64,000 nt of DNA from contig CAMAXI010000004.1 in assembly GCA_945862165.1 (NCBI GenBank), positions 124,001 through 188,000 on the forward strand, written 5' to 3'. The notes beneath the pieces are model-generated. The model searched no databases and was not told where the DNA came from. It saw nothing but the letters and a program-made list of their open reading frames with translations. The stretch comes from Chryseobacterium gleum. GTDB taxonomy: Bacteria > Bacteroidota > Bacteroidia > Flavobacteriales_D > Crocinitomicaceae. The translations under genes were made by a program, and so were the position numbers. Below are positions 17,521 through 25,985 of this stretch, piece by piece; position 1 is the stretch's first letter, and the number at the start of each line of letters is the position of its first letter.

Positions 17521-18182
17521 ACAAAAGAATCCACGGTTTGGTGACCAATTCCAAGTCTTTGCACATAGGGTAAGAATGTTTCTATTTGCGCCATATCACG
17601 TAATCCTCCAGATGCTTTGATTTTTAAGGGAGATGATGCGCGTTGAATTTCTTTGTGCATGACCTTTACTTTATCTAACTCTGCTCCAATCGCGACTTTT
17701 CCTGTAGAAGTTTTGATGTAATCTATTTTAGTTTGGATACATATGTTGGTGAAAAATGCAGTTTCATCAAGCGTGTGTAAACCGCTTTCAACGATTACTT
17801 TAAGTGTGATGGGTTGCCCTAATTTATTGGTGTGAGCGTGACATAATTCACGTAAGTTGTTTAGTTCTTCGATGAGGTAAGATGCGTTGTCTATTTTTTT
17901 GTAATTAATAACAACATCAATTTCATCCGCGCCATTGAGTATAGCTTCAGTAGTTTCATGTGTTTTTTCTTCGATGGAGTTTTCTCCGGAAGGAAAAGAG
18001 ACGACTGTGCAGACCAAAACTTTTGAGTTTTCTAGTTCTTGTTTTGCAATACAGACTTTATCAGGGGTAATACAAATAGATGCCACCTGAAGTTTAATCG
18101 CTTTTGCACATAGGTCTAGAATTTCTTGTTCAGAAGCCGCAGGATCGAGTAGGGTGTAGTCTATAATATTAAATAGATGCAT
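17517..18182 (-). CDS. deoC: Deoxyribose-phosphate aldolase
   Basis: DeoC converts 2-deoxyribose 5-phosphate to acetaldehyde and glyceraldehyde 3-phosphate during deoxynucleoside catabolism. The 221-residue TIM barrel shows the Schiff-base lysine in DYIKTSTGK (about 154), the second catalytic region KIKASGGLRD (about 187) and the EIDVVINYK motif (about 88) with the conserved Asp. No other deo genes are adjacent. Its C-terminus and stop codon run into an AAAGAC-type repeat. The gene upstream on the same strand is a nucleotidyltransferase that is not obviously related. Confidence 0.95.
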   Translation of the reverse strand: MHLFNIIDYTLLDPAASEQEILDLCAKAIKLQVASICITPDKVCIAKQELENSKVLVCTVVSFPSGENSIEEKTHETTEAILNGADEIDVVINYKKIDNASYLIEELNNLRELCHAHTNKLGQPITLKVIVESGLHTLDETAFFTNICIQTKIDYIKTSTGKVAIGAELDKVKVMHKEIQRASSPLKIKASGGLRDMAQIETFLPYVQRLGIGHQTVDSFV

Positions 18183-18218
18183 TAAATGATAGTTTTGTCT
18201 ACTAATCTTTTTTTCAAC

Positions 18219-18509
18219 TTAAATGAATAAAGTATCTTTTAGAATTTGATCTTTTAATTGTCTTTTTAAAGCATCTTTGGTAATTAAATCTACTTTTCTG
18301 TTCAATAATTTTTGTAGATACAATTCAAGCGTGAAAAATTTCCACCCGATAGGAGAGTTAAACTCCACTAAGATGTCTATGTCACTTTTTGAAGTTTGGG
18401 TTTCATTTGAAAAAGAACCGAAAATACCGATAGAAGAAACAGCATATTCCATCTCAAGAAATGATTTAATCTCTTTCAATTTGTGAACTATTTCTGCTTT
18501 TGTATTCAT
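18219..18509 (-). CDS. MNT-type nucleotidyltransferase (lone antitoxin-like)
   Basis: The 96-residue protein has the minimal nucleotidyltransferase motif GSFSNETQTSKSDIDILVEF (residues about 31-50; GSF(x)nSDIDILVEF), which carries the two catalytic Asp residues. Such MNT proteins usually pair with an HEPN protein and act as AMP-transferring antitoxins that modify HEPN. No HEPN ORF lies on either side; deoC follows and a DUF421 gene precedes. It may be an orphan remnant of a toxin-antitoxin pair. Confidence 0.8.
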   Translation of the reverse strand: MNTKAEIVHKLKEIKSFLEMEYAVSSIGIFGSFSNETQTSKSDIDILVEFNSPIGWKFFTLELYLQKLLNRKVDLITKDALKRQLKDQILKDTLFI

Positions 18510-18537
18510 ACATCAAAGATACTATTTTTGCTAGAAA

Positions 18538-19035
18538 TTATGCATTTTTTCTCTTTTTCAATCTTCTAATGCTGTGATGTTTGTATTCATTAGACACCAC
18601 ACTAATATTACCGTCCGTTTCTAAAATTAAACTATCCACTTCTTCAATGGTATGACTTCCGTGTTCGCGAATTGCTTGTAATAATTCTTCTTTGGTAATT
18701 CCGTTTTTTTTACAATTAGCTTCGATGATTTTACCATGGTGAATTAAAATCACAGGTTCACCTTCCAATACTTTGCGAAGGCTAGGGAATTTGTATTTCA
18801 GTTTTTTGAAAATGAAGTTGAGAATAAATAGTACACTAGCCGCTAAAATCCCTCCTCCAAGCGAAGTGTCGGATCCAACCATCGCATTTTGAACCGCATT
18901 ACTGATTAATAAGACGAAAATTAAGTCGGTAATGGATAACTGTGCTAGTTCGGTTTTTCCCAAGACACGTAAAGCAAGGATGATGAAGAGGTAAACTCCC
19001 GATGTACTAATGATAATATGAAGGTAATTTCCCAT
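18538..19035 (-). CDS. DUF421 (YetF-family) membrane protein
   Basis: The 165-residue protein has the YetF layout: three N-terminal TM helices (about 8-75) with the diagnostic RVLGKTELAQLSITDLIFVLLIS, and a small cytosolic domain (GEPVILIHHGKIIEANCKKNGITKEELLQAIREHG). A C-terminal basic tail is present. The family is widespread and its role in the membrane is not settled; B. subtilis homologues are linked to spores and envelope stress. It is probably expressed alone or with the downstream small gene. Confidence 0.88.
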   Translation of the reverse strand: MGNYLHIIISTSGVYLFIILALRVLGKTELAQLSITDLIFVLLISNAVQNAMVGSDTSLGGGILAASVLFILNFIFKKLKYKFPSLRKVLEGEPVILIHHGKIIEANCKKNGITKEELLQAIREHGSHTIEEVDSLILETDGNISVVSNEYKHHSIRRLKKRKNA

Positions 19036-19064
19036 TCTCTGTAAATATGAACGAATGTACGAAA

Positions 19065-19310
19065 TTATTTATCTGCAATCCCTACTCCATATCCAAAGAA
19101 AATAGCAGTAATCGCTAAATGTATTATTAACCATACTTTTTGCCATAACGGTCGATCCTTCCAAGATTGCTTTTGATCGAAAGGATCAAAGACTAAGGCT
19201 ATTCCGAATAAAGAGGATGCCTCTATGTAATCCTGTTTAAACAAAATCTTGTAAATCCCAAGCACTAAAAATGAGGTGTATAAAAATCGAATAATATTAA
19301 ATTTTTTCAT
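19065..19310 (-). CDS. Small membrane protein of unknown function
   Basis: The ATG at 19310 (MKKFNIIRFLYTS) is preferred over a longer upstream frame. The 81-residue product has TM helices at about 8-25 and 55-78 separated by a loop with FDPFDQKQSWKDRPLWQKVWL. I recognise no named family, although short two-TM proteins with a DPFDQ..WK.RP loop are found in flavobacteria. It lies 29 bases upstream of the DUF421 gene on the same strand and may be co-transcribed. Confidence 0.65.
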   Translation of the reverse strand: MKKFNIIRFLYTSFLVLGIYKILFKQDYIEASSLFGIALVFDPFDQKQSWKDRPLWQKVWLIIHLAITAIFFGYGVGIADK

Positions 19311-19403
19311 ACTTATTCCTGTATAAGTTTGCAAAACGGCTTTTGATGTTTCTGTAGAATGATTTAATTACCAGAATATTACATTTTTAAATGTGATATG
19401 GAA

Positions 19404-20291
19404 TTAATTGAACACGGGTTCAACGGTATAACCTTGCCTTTTCAGTAAATTTATAACACCTTCATCTCCTGCTAAGTGTCCTGCACCAACTGCAATAAAC
19501 AATGACTTTTTCTTCATCCAATTTTCCAATTTAGGGATCCAATTTTTATTTCGGTTAACCAACATTTTTGCTATCATTTCTTTTGATTTTTCAGGTGTTT
19601 CCTCTGATTCTAACATGCTTTGAACAATGTAGTTATAGAGTCCTTGTAAGTCTTGCTGTACATATAAATCAGTCATTTTTTTGAATTCGCTAGTGGCGTT
19701 CATTTTGCCAGCACGTATATCTTTAATTAGTTTTTCTGCTTGAATATCCAGAGAGTCGCCAGCAACAACATTTAATTGTTCTTGTATTGTTTCAACGAAA
19801 AGTTTTTCTTTTTTCTTAGCCATTTTCGCATATTTCTCTTCGTATGAAACTGCTTTATTCATTTGTTCTTTAAGAATTATGGCTTGAAGAAAGAAAGGAG
19901 TCATCATTTCGTAAATGGTTACTTTTAAAGGCATAATCTTTAAAGTGTCGATCATATAAGAATGAAAATACTGGTAGTCCGATAGTGATAAATAATCTTT
20001 GATTGTTTTACGATTGGGAAACATAATTTGCTTCGCTATTACCTTTTTCGTTTGATCATCCATTTCTAAATTCACTTCCATTACAAGCGTATTTGCTCTT
20101 TTGAAAGTTCTTTTGATTTGCGGTGTTATTTTGAAATCTTTCTTTTCAATCATGTGGATGGTTCCGTATAAGTAACTTGTATCGGATGCTCCATTTCCAT
20201 ATACTTTCCAAAGTAAGGATTTGTCGGTAATGGTTTGAGAAAAAATAAATGTGCAAGTAAAAATTAGTACTGCGGATAAAATTAGTTTCAT
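19404..20291 (-). CDS. TraB/GumN family protein (secreted)
   Basis: The 295-residue protein has a signal peptide (1-18, ending FSQ) and the TraB/GumN hallmarks: LYGTIHMIEKKDF (GTIH, about 42), an acidic VMEVNLEMDD near 74, and the C-terminal AVGAGHLAGDEGVINLLKRQGYTV (GxGH, about 268). The paired GTxH and GxxH motifs form a metal-dependent active site in the proposed Tiki-like metalloprotease/erythromycin esterase-like superfamily. A periplasmic hydrolase role is inferred. The gene is monocistronic. Confidence 0.88.
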   Translation of the reverse strand: MKLILSAVLIFTCTFIFSQTITDKSLLWKVYGNGASDTSYLYGTIHMIEKKDFKITPQIKRTFKRANTLVMEVNLEMDDQTKKVIAKQIMFPNRKTIKDYLSLSDYQYFHSYMIDTLKIMPLKVTIYEMMTPFFLQAIILKEQMNKAVSYEEKYAKMAKKKEKLFVETIQEQLNVVAGDSLDIQAEKLIKDIRAGKMNATSEFKKMTDLYVQQDLQGLYNYIVQSMLESEETPEKSKEMIAKMLVNRNKNWIPKLENWMKKKSLFIAVGAGHLAGDEGVINLLKRQGYTVEPVFN

Positions 20292-20362
20292 AGTATTTTG
20301 TTATTGATTATGTGACAAATGTAAACAGATAAATCTGTTAGAAATTGTATAAAATTAACCCC

Positions 20363-21190
20363 TTATAAAAACATCCAATTTATTTTGCCAGCACCAATTG
20401 TACTAATATTTTTAAAGAAATAGGAGGGCGTATATCCTGTTAGCGCTTTGAATTCTCTTGTAAGATGGGATTGATCAAAATAGTTTAGAATATAGGATAA
20501 TTCTGTCATTGAAAGTGGTTCGTTCTGCACTTGAATCTTTGCTAGTGCTTTTCGAAACCGAATAATTTTTTGATATTCTTTTGGAGATTTACATAGGTGT
20601 TTTTCGAAATGTTTAATAACTGTTTTGGGTGTTGTATTAAAATTTGTTGCTAGTTCGTTAATAGTATAGTTGTCCTTTTCGAGTTCTAAAAGAAATGGAT
20701 GTAAAAAAGGGTGATTAAAACCTGTGTGCTTGGATAAAAAATAAGTTTCAATACGTTCTAACTTTTCTTTTTCACTTAGCTTTTCGTTGAAAATTGTCTG
20801 AAAAAACTCCCTTAAGTCTTCAAATGGAAGAAATAAATTTTCAATTCCTTCTGCATATGCGTTAAGTGGTTTGTCAAGAAATGCATTAATGCCTAATGGT
20901 TTAAAGTAAATGGTGATTTCTTCTGCTGCACCTCGGTATTCGAAACAAAATGCCTCTTTAAAACGGCAAACTATAGCAGAATTAATTAGTGTGTTTTTAG
21001 CTTCTTGTATTTGATAAATGTTTTGATTCTTAACAACTTTCGTATTACTATTAATACTCCAAATACTGTTGACAGATGGGAAAGTTAAGTAACGTGTATT
21101 GGGTTCCCCTTCTTCCCTAGAAAGAAAATAAAAGCATTCGATGACAGAAGCTAATAGTTCATTAGTTGGTTTGTAAGCGTTGACTTTCAT
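20363..21190 (-). CDS. AraC-family transcriptional regulator
   Basis: The 275-residue protein has an N-terminal sensor region (1-150) of the DUF6597 type and a C-terminal AraC DNA-binding domain (about 170-270). The latter has two helix-turn-helix units, including INELATNFNTTPKTVIKHFEKHLCKSPKEYQKIIRFRKAL split by normal spacing and LSYILNYFDQSHLTREFKALTGYTPSYF. It is the fourth gene on the minus strand after the hydroxylase, ketosynthase-fusion and DUF6999 genes, 58 bases after the last, so it is a plausible regulator of that cluster. Its inducer is unknown. Confidence 0.88.
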   Translation of the reverse strand: MKVNAYKPTNELLASVIECFYFLSREEGEPNTRYLTFPSVNSIWSINSNTKVVKNQNIYQIQEAKNTLINSAIVCRFKEAFCFEYRGAAEEITIYFKPLGINAFLDKPLNAYAEGIENLFLPFEDLREFFQTIFNEKLSEKEKLERIETYFLSKHTGFNHPFLHPFLLELEKDNYTINELATNFNTTPKTVIKHFEKHLCKSPKEYQKIIRFRKALAKIQVQNEPLSMTELSYILNYFDQSHLTREFKALTGYTPSYFFKNISTIGAGKINWMFL

Positions 21191-21248
21191 GGATATTAAT
21201 TGTACACCCTTTCAGGATAAAGCGCATGAATTGTAGTGGATTATTGTA

Positions 21249-22154
21249 TTAATCTGGATGATTAACTAATATCCCATCTGCATGTTGTTTTGTTTTATTC
21301 ATCACTAAAATTCGATGGAGTGTCTCCGCCGACAAACCATGTAAAACTAAGCGATACGCGGCGGTATAGGTAGTTTCTGGAACCATCGGATGTTTATTAT
21401 TTACCAAGCCTAAATGGGCAGGAGTATTCAACAAGCGGGAAGCGTAGATTGCGATCGTTTCATCCAATTGTAAACTATTGGAGGCTCTTACAAAGTCATT
21501 GGAAGTTAGAAAAAACTGGTAAAACGGGGTGAATAACTCAATTGCACTTCGAAGGTCTAACACGTTTGTCCATCTATCTGGAAAATCGATGTGGTTAAAT
21601 TTATCTTCTGTAATCATTGAATAATCTAACGCTTTGGTAGGCTGAAAAGGATTATTACCTTCAATAAGACAGGAGTTAAGTTTGATGACAAAATTGTATA
21701 AATTTAAGTCGTGACGAAGAAATATATTGTCTTTCACATCTTCAAAATCTTTCGGCTGAATTGGATCCATCGGCAACGAAACCCCTTCTACATTCGCTTC
21801 AATAAATAATAAGATTTCAGTACCAATATGAAAGTGTCTAAAAATGAGAAGATTTGCGTCTTTACTTACAAAGTATTTTAGTCCAACACTAAGTATTCTA
21901 TGCAGCATTTTAGGCGCATTAATTAGTTTTGGGAAGAAGAACTTGAACACATGAAAGCCAAACATGGTGATTTTTGAAAAAACGAAAATCAAGGGTAGGA
22001 TGTATTTTCTTGATTTTGAATCATTATCGTACATCAAAGCTGCTTTAGCACTTGGATTAATTGGAATACTATTGTCCAGATACAATGCTAACCAAGGATT
22101 TGGGTCTCTCGGGTCGTGCGTATTTAAGTCTGTAATTGGGTCTAAATTTTTCAT
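21249..22154 (-). CDS. DUF6999-like protein of unknown function
   Basis: The 301-residue protein has one hydrophobic stretch (about 50-75) and a helical body. Possible metal-ligand clusters are FRHFHIGTEILLFIEANVEG (H107, H109, E113, E119) and RHDLNLYNFV (H148, D149). I associate it with DUF6999 by its overall pattern; no enzyme activity is established. The start lies nine bases after the stop of the ketosynthase-fusion gene, so co-expression is very likely. The clustered His/Glu residues invite the idea of a third iron-dependent oxygenase in this operon, which is inference only. Confidence 0.7.
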   Translation of the reverse strand: MKNLDPITDLNTHDPRDPNPWLALYLDNSIPINPSAKAALMYDNDSKSRKYILPLIFVFSKITMFGFHVFKFFFPKLINAPKMLHRILSVGLKYFVSKDANLLIFRHFHIGTEILLFIEANVEGVSLPMDPIQPKDFEDVKDNIFLRHDLNLYNFVIKLNSCLIEGNNPFQPTKALDYSMITEDKFNHIDFPDRWTNVLDLRSAIELFTPFYQFFLTSNDFVRASNSLQLDETIAIYASRLLNTPAHLGLVNNKHPMVPETTYTAAYRLVLHGLSAETLHRILVMNKTKQHADGILVNHPD

Positions 22155-22163
22155 TGTTTTTAT

Positions 22164-24023
22164 TTAATAATTCCCTAATTCTTGCAATTGCATTTTGTAC
22201 AATTTGGCAGTAACTTTTGCAGTTTTTACTATGCGTTGCGCGATTTCAATCGTCATTTTTGGATGATCTAAGGCTTTTTCTAAATTATGAAAGTGATTTT
22301 CATCCGCCACACCATGGTAGGTAAAGAAAGAAACTTGATCATCCGATAAATGTAATTGTTTTTGCATTAATTCCCCCCAATAAGCGGCTAAACGTTTTCC
22401 TATTCCCTCGATAATAAACATGGAGCCCATTAAATCCAAAGGATTATTTTTAGATGCTTGGTTAAAAACAAACGAACTTAAGGACATCGAACCGATATTT
22501 TTATTTCCTGTTAAAATAGCTTCTAAATTCCAGCCCATCGCTACCCAATTACGTTCTAAAATCTGATAATCTTTGTGTTCTGCAGCCGAATGTTTGATAA
22601 ATGCAGAGCGTAAATCAAATAGTTCAATGTCAATATTGGATGCCGCACGGGAAATCCATTGCGAACCATCAATGACTTGTTGTCTTAAATCGTGTAATAA
22701 CAGTTTGTAATCTTCTCTGGACAAATTTCCGGAGTGAATTTTATGGATAATTGGTACGTTTAGTAATTCTGTTTCGAAGTTGATCCACACTTGTGTTAAT
22801 TGTCGTACTAACCATTCAGCTACTTCCGATGGTTGAAGTATTAATTCAGGTGCTTCCACTTCACGGATAGCCGTTTGCACTTCGTGTGTTTCAGAACTAT
22901 TGGATGGTCCAACCACTGTAAGTAACAGATAACTCGTAATAAACCTTCCACTTTCAGGAACCATGCATAGAATCTTTTGTCCAGCTTTTAATTTTCCGGA
23001 ATAAAGTAATTCTTCCAACATAATATAGATGGATGCAGATCCCGTATTTCCTTTTGTTTTTAAATTACTAAACCATTTTTCTTCGGAAATATAAGCTCCG
23101 CCTTTGATTAATAAATCTTGTATTTGACCTTTGAAAAATTCAGAGGAATAATGACAACATAGAAAATCAATTTCTTCCGTTTTAAACATGCCACGATCGA
23201 TCAGTTCAAAATAATGGGTAATTCCAGTTTTTATGACATCATTTAACAATCGTACATCTTGTTTCAAATTGATTGCACCATTTGCAGACGCTTCTTCATA
23301 GGAAGGATAATCTAACCAAGTGATTTCATCTTCGTTTTTATTATCGTTTTTTCCAGTAAACATGACGACAGGATGTTCATTGGCAGAAGACTGTAAATCA
23401 ATCCATTCTATTTTTAGCGATAATTGATTTTCATGTGGCTTGTCTTGTAATACAGCTGCTCCAGCACCATCGGATAGCATCCATCTTAGGAATTCTGTGT
23501 CAAAAGGAACGTCTTTCATTCCCTGTCCATCAAAACGAGAACTTTTAAATAGGCGGGAAGCTAATTCAGAACCTAGGGCAACTGCATTTTCTTTTTTCCC
23601 ACTCGCAATGTTTAGGTACGCATTGTTTAATGCCATAACGCCACTAGCACATACACTTTGAAAACTGGCAATTTCACATTTGTTTACAGGAAGTTTTGCG
23701 TGTACCATACTGCCAAATCCAGGGATAGGTAAATCTGCTTGTGTTGTTCCGGTTGCTAATAATTGAATTTTATCTAATCGAACATTTGATTTATCAATTG
23801 CATTAATAACTGAATTTGCGGCCATGCTTGCATTGTTGATATATGTTTTTTGTGTTTTGTCAATGGCGTAATGACGTGTTTGAATTCCATTTTGTTTAAG
23901 AATTCTATGTTTTAGTTTACTAGGTTCGTTATTTATTTTTCCTAAATAGTCTTCTATTTCATCGTTATTGATTGCTGGACCAGGAAGGTGAACTCCCATG
24001 GAAGTAATATATACGTTTTTCAT
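22164..24023 (-). CDS. Ketosynthase III fused to heme-oxygenase-like di-iron domain
   Basis: Residues 1-370 form a FabH-like thiolase fold with a complete Cys-His-Asn triad: C125 in FQSVCASGV, H291 in FLCCHYSSE and N326 in TKGNTGSAS. Residues about 395-619 resemble the heme-oxygenase-like di-iron oxidase (HDO/PqqC-TenA fold) superfamily. There H570, D574 and H577 form an HxxxDxxH set, E539 sits 31 residues earlier, and H478/E482/H483 lie on the preceding ligand helix. The first part would condense or transfer an acyl chain and the second could oxidise it. The 619-residue length is about twice that of FabH. One base separates it from the hydroxylase gene, and DUF6999 follows closely. Confidence 0.88.
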   Translation of the reverse strand: MKNVYITSMGVHLPGPAINNDEIEDYLGKINNEPSKLKHRILKQNGIQTRHYAIDKTQKTYINNASMAANSVINAIDKSNVRLDKIQLLATGTTQADLPIPGFGSMVHAKLPVNKCEIASFQSVCASGVMALNNAYLNIASGKKENAVALGSELASRLFKSSRFDGQGMKDVPFDTEFLRWMLSDGAGAAVLQDKPHENQLSLKIEWIDLQSSANEHPVVMFTGKNDNKNEDEITWLDYPSYEEASANGAINLKQDVRLLNDVIKTGITHYFELIDRGMFKTEEIDFLCCHYSSEFFKGQIQDLLIKGGAYISEEKWFSNLKTKGNTGSASIYIMLEELLYSGKLKAGQKILCMVPESGRFITSYLLLTVVGPSNSSETHEVQTAIREVEAPELILQPSEVAEWLVRQLTQVWINFETELLNVPIIHKIHSGNLSREDYKLLLHDLRQQVIDGSQWISRAASNIDIELFDLRSAFIKHSAAEHKDYQILERNWVAMGWNLEAILTGNKNIGSMSLSSFVFNQASKNNPLDLMGSMFIIEGIGKRLAAYWGELMQKQLHLSDDQVSFFTYHGVADENHFHNLEKALDHPKMTIEIAQRIVKTAKVTAKLYKMQLQELGNY

Positions 24024-24024
24024 G

Positions 24025-24756
24025 TTATTTTATTTTTAATAATTTATCTAAAAGTGAACTCGCAAAGCCATAATTTTTTTTCCCTTCTACATGATGTTCA
24101 TTGTGAGAAGTAGCAAGACGAAACCAAGAAGGTCCTTCCGCTTTCCATAATCGATAGTTACAATGGCCAACGAGATTCAGCACAATACTGCTAAAAGGAT
24201 AAATAGCAATTGCTACAGGAGATAGTGGAATGAATAATGCTAAAAGTAGCGGTACCGTACTTAATAAAAGTGCTTCTACGGGATGAAAACTGTAGACAGA
24301 AAAGATGGTTGGAATTCTGGAACGATGGTGTATTATGTGAATGTTTTTCATGCACCAAGGAGTATGCATGATGCGATGGACAATAAAAAAATGTATTTCA
24401 TTCCAAATATTCAGTAATATAACACCTACAAGAACGCTTATTATCGTTGTCTTTTCAAGTGAAATAAATCCATTTCGGACAAAATAAATGATAGGCCACC
24501 CTGAAAACGCAAAAATCACAATAGAGATCAGCGAATGTTTTATTTCGAAAATAAGTTGTTTTTTAGCAACAACTTCCGGTACAATTTTATGGATGATTTT
24601 TCTTCTTTCTAATTTTTTGCAAATAAATTGAAAAAGAGTTCCTACAAAAAAGTATAAAAAAAGAAAGTAGAGAAATACTAAAATGCTTTGCGAAGCATAC
24701 GATGCAGAGTGTATGAACCAATTTATTTTAGCGTTAAGTATTTCGTTTAATTCCAT
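24025..24756 (-). CDS. Fatty acid hydroxylase / sterol desaturase family protein
   Basis: This 243-residue integral membrane protein carries the three His boxes of the di-iron fatty-acid hydroxylase superfamily: HFFIVHRIMH near 126-135 (HxxxxH...H), HIIHH near 144-148 and HNEHH near 228-232. Four or five TM helices surround them. It would hydroxylate or desaturate an acyl chain or isoprenoid at the inner membrane using O2. It is the first gene of the four-gene minus-strand cluster and directly abuts the ketosynthase fusion. The substrate is unknown. Confidence 0.88.
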   Translation of the reverse strand: MELNEILNAKINWFIHSASYASQSILVFLYFLFLYFFVGTLFQFICKKLERRKIIHKIVPEVVAKKQLIFEIKHSLISIVIFAFSGWPIIYFVRNGFISLEKTTIISVLVGVILLNIWNEIHFFIVHRIMHTPWCMKNIHIIHHRSRIPTIFSVYSFHPVEALLLSTVPLLLALFIPLSPVAIAIYPFSSIVLNLVGHCNYRLWKAEGPSWFRLATSHNEHHVEGKKNYGFASSLLDKLLKIK

Positions 24757-24844
24757 CTTACAAAAGCATAAAATAATTAGAAAATTTATTGATTTGCTAA
24801 ATTACTGTTATTCAGTTATTTTTTAAAGGTTTCAATCATCAAAT

Positions 24845-25315
24845 CTAATTACTTGAAAAAATCGAATTTAAAAATGAGACAGAAGGTACTTTAAACATGA
24901 AGCCTGGTGCAAAATAATCCTTTGAATTAATACGTCTGAATTTAGCTTCTCCACCAAACATAAAAACACCCCATAAAGCAGCTTGAAATCCTAAATCGGC
25001 TCTTTTATTTGTAATTTCGATTACTGGACCTATTGCTAAACCAAGTAGCATTCCAGCTTGTATATCCGAGTATATCCGCACTCTATCTCGTTCAATTTCA
25101 AATCCAAAATCAAGCCCTCTAGGAATTCCTCTTCCCAAAACCCATGCCGATATCTCTAATCCACCACTAATACGCTTACTGACTTTATCCTCTGATTTTA
25201 AAATGTTAATATTTATTTTTGGACCGGCAAAGAAAGCTAAATCTGATTGACCAAAATAAGATTGTGTTTGTAAATTACCCGTAATGAATAATAGAATAAA
25301 TAATAATTTTTTCAT
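24845..25315 (-). CDS. Small exported envelope protein, tandem paralogue 1
   Basis: The 156-residue protein has a signal peptide (MKKLLFILLFITGNLQTQ) and a strand-rich mature part with AGPKINI, RISGGLEISAW, DFGFEIERDRVRIYSDIQAG and SKDYFAPGFMFKVP. It reads like a small beta-barrel or beta-sandwich envelope protein. It is about 65 percent identical by eye to the gene 175 bases upstream (25491-25985); signal peptide and leader are nearly identical, so this is a tandem duplication. Its C-terminus is shorter and diverged. I do not recognise the family. Confidence 0.65.
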   Translation of the reverse strand: MKKLLFILLFITGNLQTQSYFGQSDLAFFAGPKININILKSEDKVSKRISGGLEISAWVLGRGIPRGLDFGFEIERDRVRIYSDIQAGMLLGLAIGPVIEITNKRADLGFQAALWGVFMFGGEAKFRRINSKDYFAPGFMFKVPSVSFLNSIFSSN

Positions 25316-25397
25316 TTTTAGTTAATTTAGGTTTAATCGAAAAAGACTTTCTATTTGATAGAAGACAAAAGTAGGTTGAAGGTTTAGGAGGGTATAA

Positions 25398-25460
25398 TTG
25401 TTTTTTAGCTATAACTTCCGGTACAAATTTATGTGTGATTTTTTAAAGGGTTCAATCATT
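25398..25460. repeat. Displaced copy of hydroxylase-gene sequence at a duplication junction
   Basis: TTGTTTTTTAGCTATAACTT and the following bases to about 25441 match positions 24556-24600, which lie inside the hydroxylase coding sequence, with only a few differences. The next block TTTTTTAAAGGGTTCAATCAT (25440-25460, first T shared) matches 24819-24839 downstream of paralogue 1. The join looks like a scar of the tandem duplication. Confidence 0.6.
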
Positions 25461-25490
25461 TTTTGTATGTAAAACGGAATTCGATTCTTA

Positions 25491-25985
25491 TTAATTTATT
25501 ATACCGAATTTACTAAATTCATCGTATTCATTGGATGTGCCATCACTGTGATATTGAGATGTATGAAGTGGTAGTTTTATCATGAATCCTGGTGCAAAAT
25601 AATTCTTTGAGTCGATACGTCTGTATTTAACTTCTGCTCCAATTAATGCAGCGCCCCATAAAGCAGTTTGAAATCCTAAATTGGCTCTTTTATTTGCAAT
25701 TTCGATTACTGGACCCATTGATAATCCTAGTAACATTCCAGCCTGTATATCCGCGTAGATACGTACTCTATCTCTTTCAACTTCAAATCCAATATCAGCA
25801 CCTTTAGGCATGCCATCTCCTCCCCAAGCCCATACAGATACTTCAAAACCACCGCTAATACGGTTACCTAGTTTATCATCTGTTTTTGACATGTTAAAAT
25901 TGATTTTTGGACCTGCCCAATAAGTTATCAATTGTGCTTGTAAATTACCCGTAATGAATAATAGAATAAATAATAATTTTTTCAT
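25491..25985 (-). CDS. Small exported envelope protein, tandem paralogue 2
   Basis: The 164-residue sister of the gene at 24845-25315 has the same signal peptide (MKKLLFILLFITGNLQ) and core motifs AGPKINFN, RISGGFEVSVWAW, IGFEVERDRVRIYADIQAGM and SKNYFAPGFMIKLP, with a different hydrophilic tail. The leader regions of both copies share an almost identical stretch (GTTAATTTAGGTTTAATCG followed by GACTTTCTATTTGATA), so they probably have matching promoters. Function unknown; envelope location is inferred from the signal and strand pattern. Confidence 0.65.
   Translation of the reverse strand: MKKLLFILLFITGNLQAQLITYWAGPKINFNMSKTDDKLGNRISGGFEVSVWAWGGDGMPKGADIGFEVERDRVRIYADIQAGMLLGLSMGPVIEIANKRANLGFQTALWGAALIGAEVKYRRIDSKNYFAPGFMIKLPLHTSQYHSDGTSNEYDEFSKFGIIN

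Noticed and set aside
22164-24023. Housekeeping FabH
   Set aside because: The fusion to an HDO domain, the length and the operon context do not fit the fatty-acid initiation enzyme.
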